From positions 124,001-188,000 of the forward strand of contig NZ_MUJK01000006.1 of NCBI RefSeq assembly GCF_002906155.1: a stretch of DNA of 64,000 bases, given 5' to 3'. The first letter of the stretch is position 1. Each line of letters begins with the position of its first letter. Under the pieces are notes generated by a model. That model worked only from the letters and a program-made list of their open reading frames with translations, made no database searches and was not told the DNA's origin. This document shows, piece after piece, positions 62,302-64,000 of this stretch. This DNA is from Pseudomonas laurylsulfativorans (lineage in GTDB: Bacteria > Pseudomonadota > Gammaproteobacteria > Pseudomonadales > Pseudomonadaceae). Both the position numbers and the translations under genes were made by a program.

Positions 62302-62943
62302 TCAGCCCTTCAATTCCTTCAAATGCTTGTACACCGTCGCCCGGCCCATGTTCAGCACATTGGCCACGTAGTTCGATGCGCTTTTGCCTTTGAACGCGCC
62401 TTCGGCGTGCAACGCCAGCACCAGTTCACGCTTGTGGTCGCGGGTCAGCAGATTCAGGCTCAGCTGACGTTCCCGTAGCCAGGCATGCAGGAAGGTGTTG
62501 ATCCGTTCCTGCCAGTCATCGCGGAACAGTGCGTCCGGTTGCGGGATCAGTTTGGTCGGCGACAGGAACAGATCCAGGGCGGCCTTGGCATTCTCGAACA
62601 ATGAAATATTCAGGTTGATGCATAGCACGGCCAGCGGATGACCTTCGCTGTCGCGTAGCACCGTGCTGAGGCTGCGAATCTTCTGACCATCCCAGTTGAG
62701 CTTTTCGTACGGCCCGATATTTCGCTCGCTGACATCGTCGCTGAGCATGTCTTCCAGCGCCGAGTCGTCGCCGATTTCCCGCTTGGACAGGTTGTTGGCG
62801 ATGTAGTCGACCTTTTGTGTGCGCAGGTCGTGCAGCACTACTTCGGCGTGGGGAAAGAACAGCGTGGCGATGGCATCGGCGATCGCCCGGAAGTTATCCA
62901 GCGACGCAGTGTTGGGGGCCGAGTCTTTTTCGGGGGCGTTCAT
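62302..62943 (-). CDS. dauR: YheO-type regulator of D-arginine catabolism, DauR-like
   Basis: 213 residues. N-terminal YheO-like PAS domain (AIADAIATLFFPHAEVVLHDLRTQKVDYIANNLSKR) and C-terminal helix-turn-helix (GAFKGKSASNYVANVLNMGRATVYKHLKEL). Its place downstream of dauA matches P. aeruginosa, where DauR represses dauBA until D-arginine metabolites appear. Confidence 0.9.
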   Translation of the reverse strand: MNAPEKDSAPNTASLDNFRAIADAIATLFFPHAEVVLHDLRTQKVDYIANNLSKREIGDDSALEDMLSDDVSERNIGPYEKLNWDGQKIRSLSTVLRDSEGHPLAVLCINLNISLFENAKAALDLFLSPTKLIPQPDALFRDDWQERINTFLHAWLRERQLSLNLLTRDHKRELVLALHAEGAFKGKSASNYVANVLNMGRATVYKHLKELKG

Positions 62944-63033
62944 GCAGTGGAACTCCAGGCAGCGTCAGCGCCCCATCAAAGGGGCGCTGAAAGTGTGCCG
63001 TAATCGTGTGGGCGCGTCACCTGAGGATCAGGA

Positions 63034-64000
63034 TCAGCCGAGGCGGGCAGGGGAGAGCATTTCGGCACTCAGGCCGAAACGGCCGAGCGTCTCGGGCAGC
63101 GCCACACCGCGTACCAGCGCAGTACTGGCCTGGCCCATGGCCGGCGAGGTCTGGATGCCGTAACCGCCCTGTGCCGCGACCCAGAACAGCCCCGGCACCT
63201 GTGGATCGAAACCGGACAGCAGGTCGCCATCGCTGACGAAGCTGCGCAAGCCGGCCCAGGTGCGGGTCGGGCGGCGAATGGTCAGGGTCGTGGCTTCTTC
63301 GATCTGGTAGATGCCCATGGCAATGTCCAGCTCTTCGGGCTGTACGTCGTGGGGTTCCACCGGGTCGGCGTTGGCCGGCGAACCGAGGAACATGCCGGCG
63401 TCGGGTTTCATGTAGAAGGATTCGTCGAGGCTGACCAGCATCGGCCAATGGTGGATGTCCACGCCCTCCGGGCCGGCGAAGATGAACGCGGCACGGCGTT
63501 TGGGTTGCAGGCCCAGTGGTTTCGCGCCGGCCAATTCACCGATCTTGTCGGCCCAGGCGCCGGCGGCGTTGATGATGATCGGCGCGCTGAATGTCTGGCT
63601 GCCGGTCTGGACGTGCCAGACACCTTGATCATCGCGGCTCAGGCTGACGACTTCGCTGTCGGTATGCACTTCACCCTGGTTGCGGCGGATTCCGCGCAGG
63701 TAGCCTTGGTGCAGGGCATCAGTGTCGATGTCGGTCGCCGTCGGATCGTAGATGGCACCGTGGACTTTTTCCCGACGCAGGACGGGTACCAGTGCGCAGG
63801 CCTCGTCGGTGCTGAGTAATTGCATCTCCGGCACGGTGGCTTTCGCGCTCTGGTATTGCCTGTTCAGTTCATCCGGATCGCCAGTGAGATCCACGGTCAT
63901 CTCGCCGCGCGGGGTCAGCAGCGGGTGTTCGCAGAAGCCAACGGGCGGGTTGTCAAAAAAGTCGCGGCTGGCCAGGGTCAATGCCCGTACTTGCGGGGTG
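63034..64000 (-). CDS. dauA: FAD-dependent D-arginine dehydrogenase, 5' end outside window
   Basis: The frame is open to the window edge; 321 residues are present of about 375, so the FAD dinucleotide-binding N terminus is missing. Visible: DAO-type core (IIINAAGAWADKIGELAGAKPLGLQPKRR), substrate-loop segments (DESFYMKPDAGMFLGSPANADPVEPHD) and the C-terminal FAD contact (FWVAAQGGYGIQTSPAMGQ). Oxidises D-arginine and D-lysine to the 2-oxo acid. The neighbouring dauR supports the call. Confidence 0.92.
   Translation of the reverse strand, partial: TPQVRALTLASRDFFDNPPVGFCEHPLLTPRGEMTVDLTGDPDELNRQYQSAKATVPEMQLLSTDEACALVPVLRREKVHGAIYDPTATDIDTDALHQGYLRGIRRNQGEVHTDSEVVSLSRDDQGVWHVQTGSQTFSAPIIINAAGAWADKIGELAGAKPLGLQPKRRAAFIFAGPEGVDIHHWPMLVSLDESFYMKPDAGMFLGSPANADPVEPHDVQPEELDIAMGIYQIEEATTLTIRRPTRTWAGLRSFVSDGDLLSGFDPQVPGLFWVAAQGGYGIQTSPAMGQASTALVRGVALPETLGRFGLSAEMLSPARLG

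Overview
The window looks like chromosomal DNA of a Pseudomonas of the fluorescens group. The evidence is high GC, the pseudomonad dcw (division and cell wall) gene order ending in ftsQ-ftsA-ftsZ-lpxC, the complete alginate operon in its Pseudomonas order, a dauA-dauR D-arginine locus, and many REP/BIME repeats with the arms typical of this group. No plasmid, prophage, rRNA, tRNA or CRISPR was seen.

Layout. 1-11.6 kb (+): mraY (5' cut by the window edge), murD, ftsW, murG, murC, ddlB, ftsQ, ftsA, ftsZ, lpxC, tightly packed and often overlapping, closed by a terminator. 11.6-20.5 kb (-): a membrane diguanylate cyclase, a small secreted protein, and a four-gene unit made of a periplasmic adaptor, an RND drug pump, and a response regulator and sensor kinase of the heavy-metal type. 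20.5-27.1 kb: an accessory island. It holds a tandem BIME-bearing repeat, a 144-bp remnant of the 3' end of the lysR gene found intact at 27.1 kb, a class-3 lipase gene that resembles a type VI secretion effector, and three tandem lipoprotein genes (putative immunity proteins) separated by repeated copies of the last 154 bp of the lipase gene. It ends in a decayed ridA-like fragment.

27.1-33.2 kb: a LysR regulator divergent from a four-gene AaeXAB-like efflux operon with its own outer-membrane factor. 33.4-35.3 kb (-): an NTF2-like protein, a short-chain dehydrogenase and a small membrane protein. 35.4-38.2 kb (+): a TccC/Rhs-type toxin with an AT-rich C-terminal domain whose motifs suggest ADP-ribosyltransferase activity.

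38.3-54.9 kb (-): the alginate operon algD-8-44-K-E-G-X-L-I-J-F-A. Four BIMEs lie in it, one of them inside the 5' end of algK. A long non-coding leader with a candidate AlgU promoter precedes algD. 55.7-64 kb: yaaA, a polysaccharide-deacetylase-like protein, a PIN-PhoH protein, moaC-moaD-moaE, an amino-acid binding protein, dauR and a partial dauA.

The best candidates for something new are the lipase/immunity array with its reiterated lipase tails and mosaic immunity genes, and the orphan TccC toxin with an ART-like tail. All family calls come from reading motifs; no database search was run.
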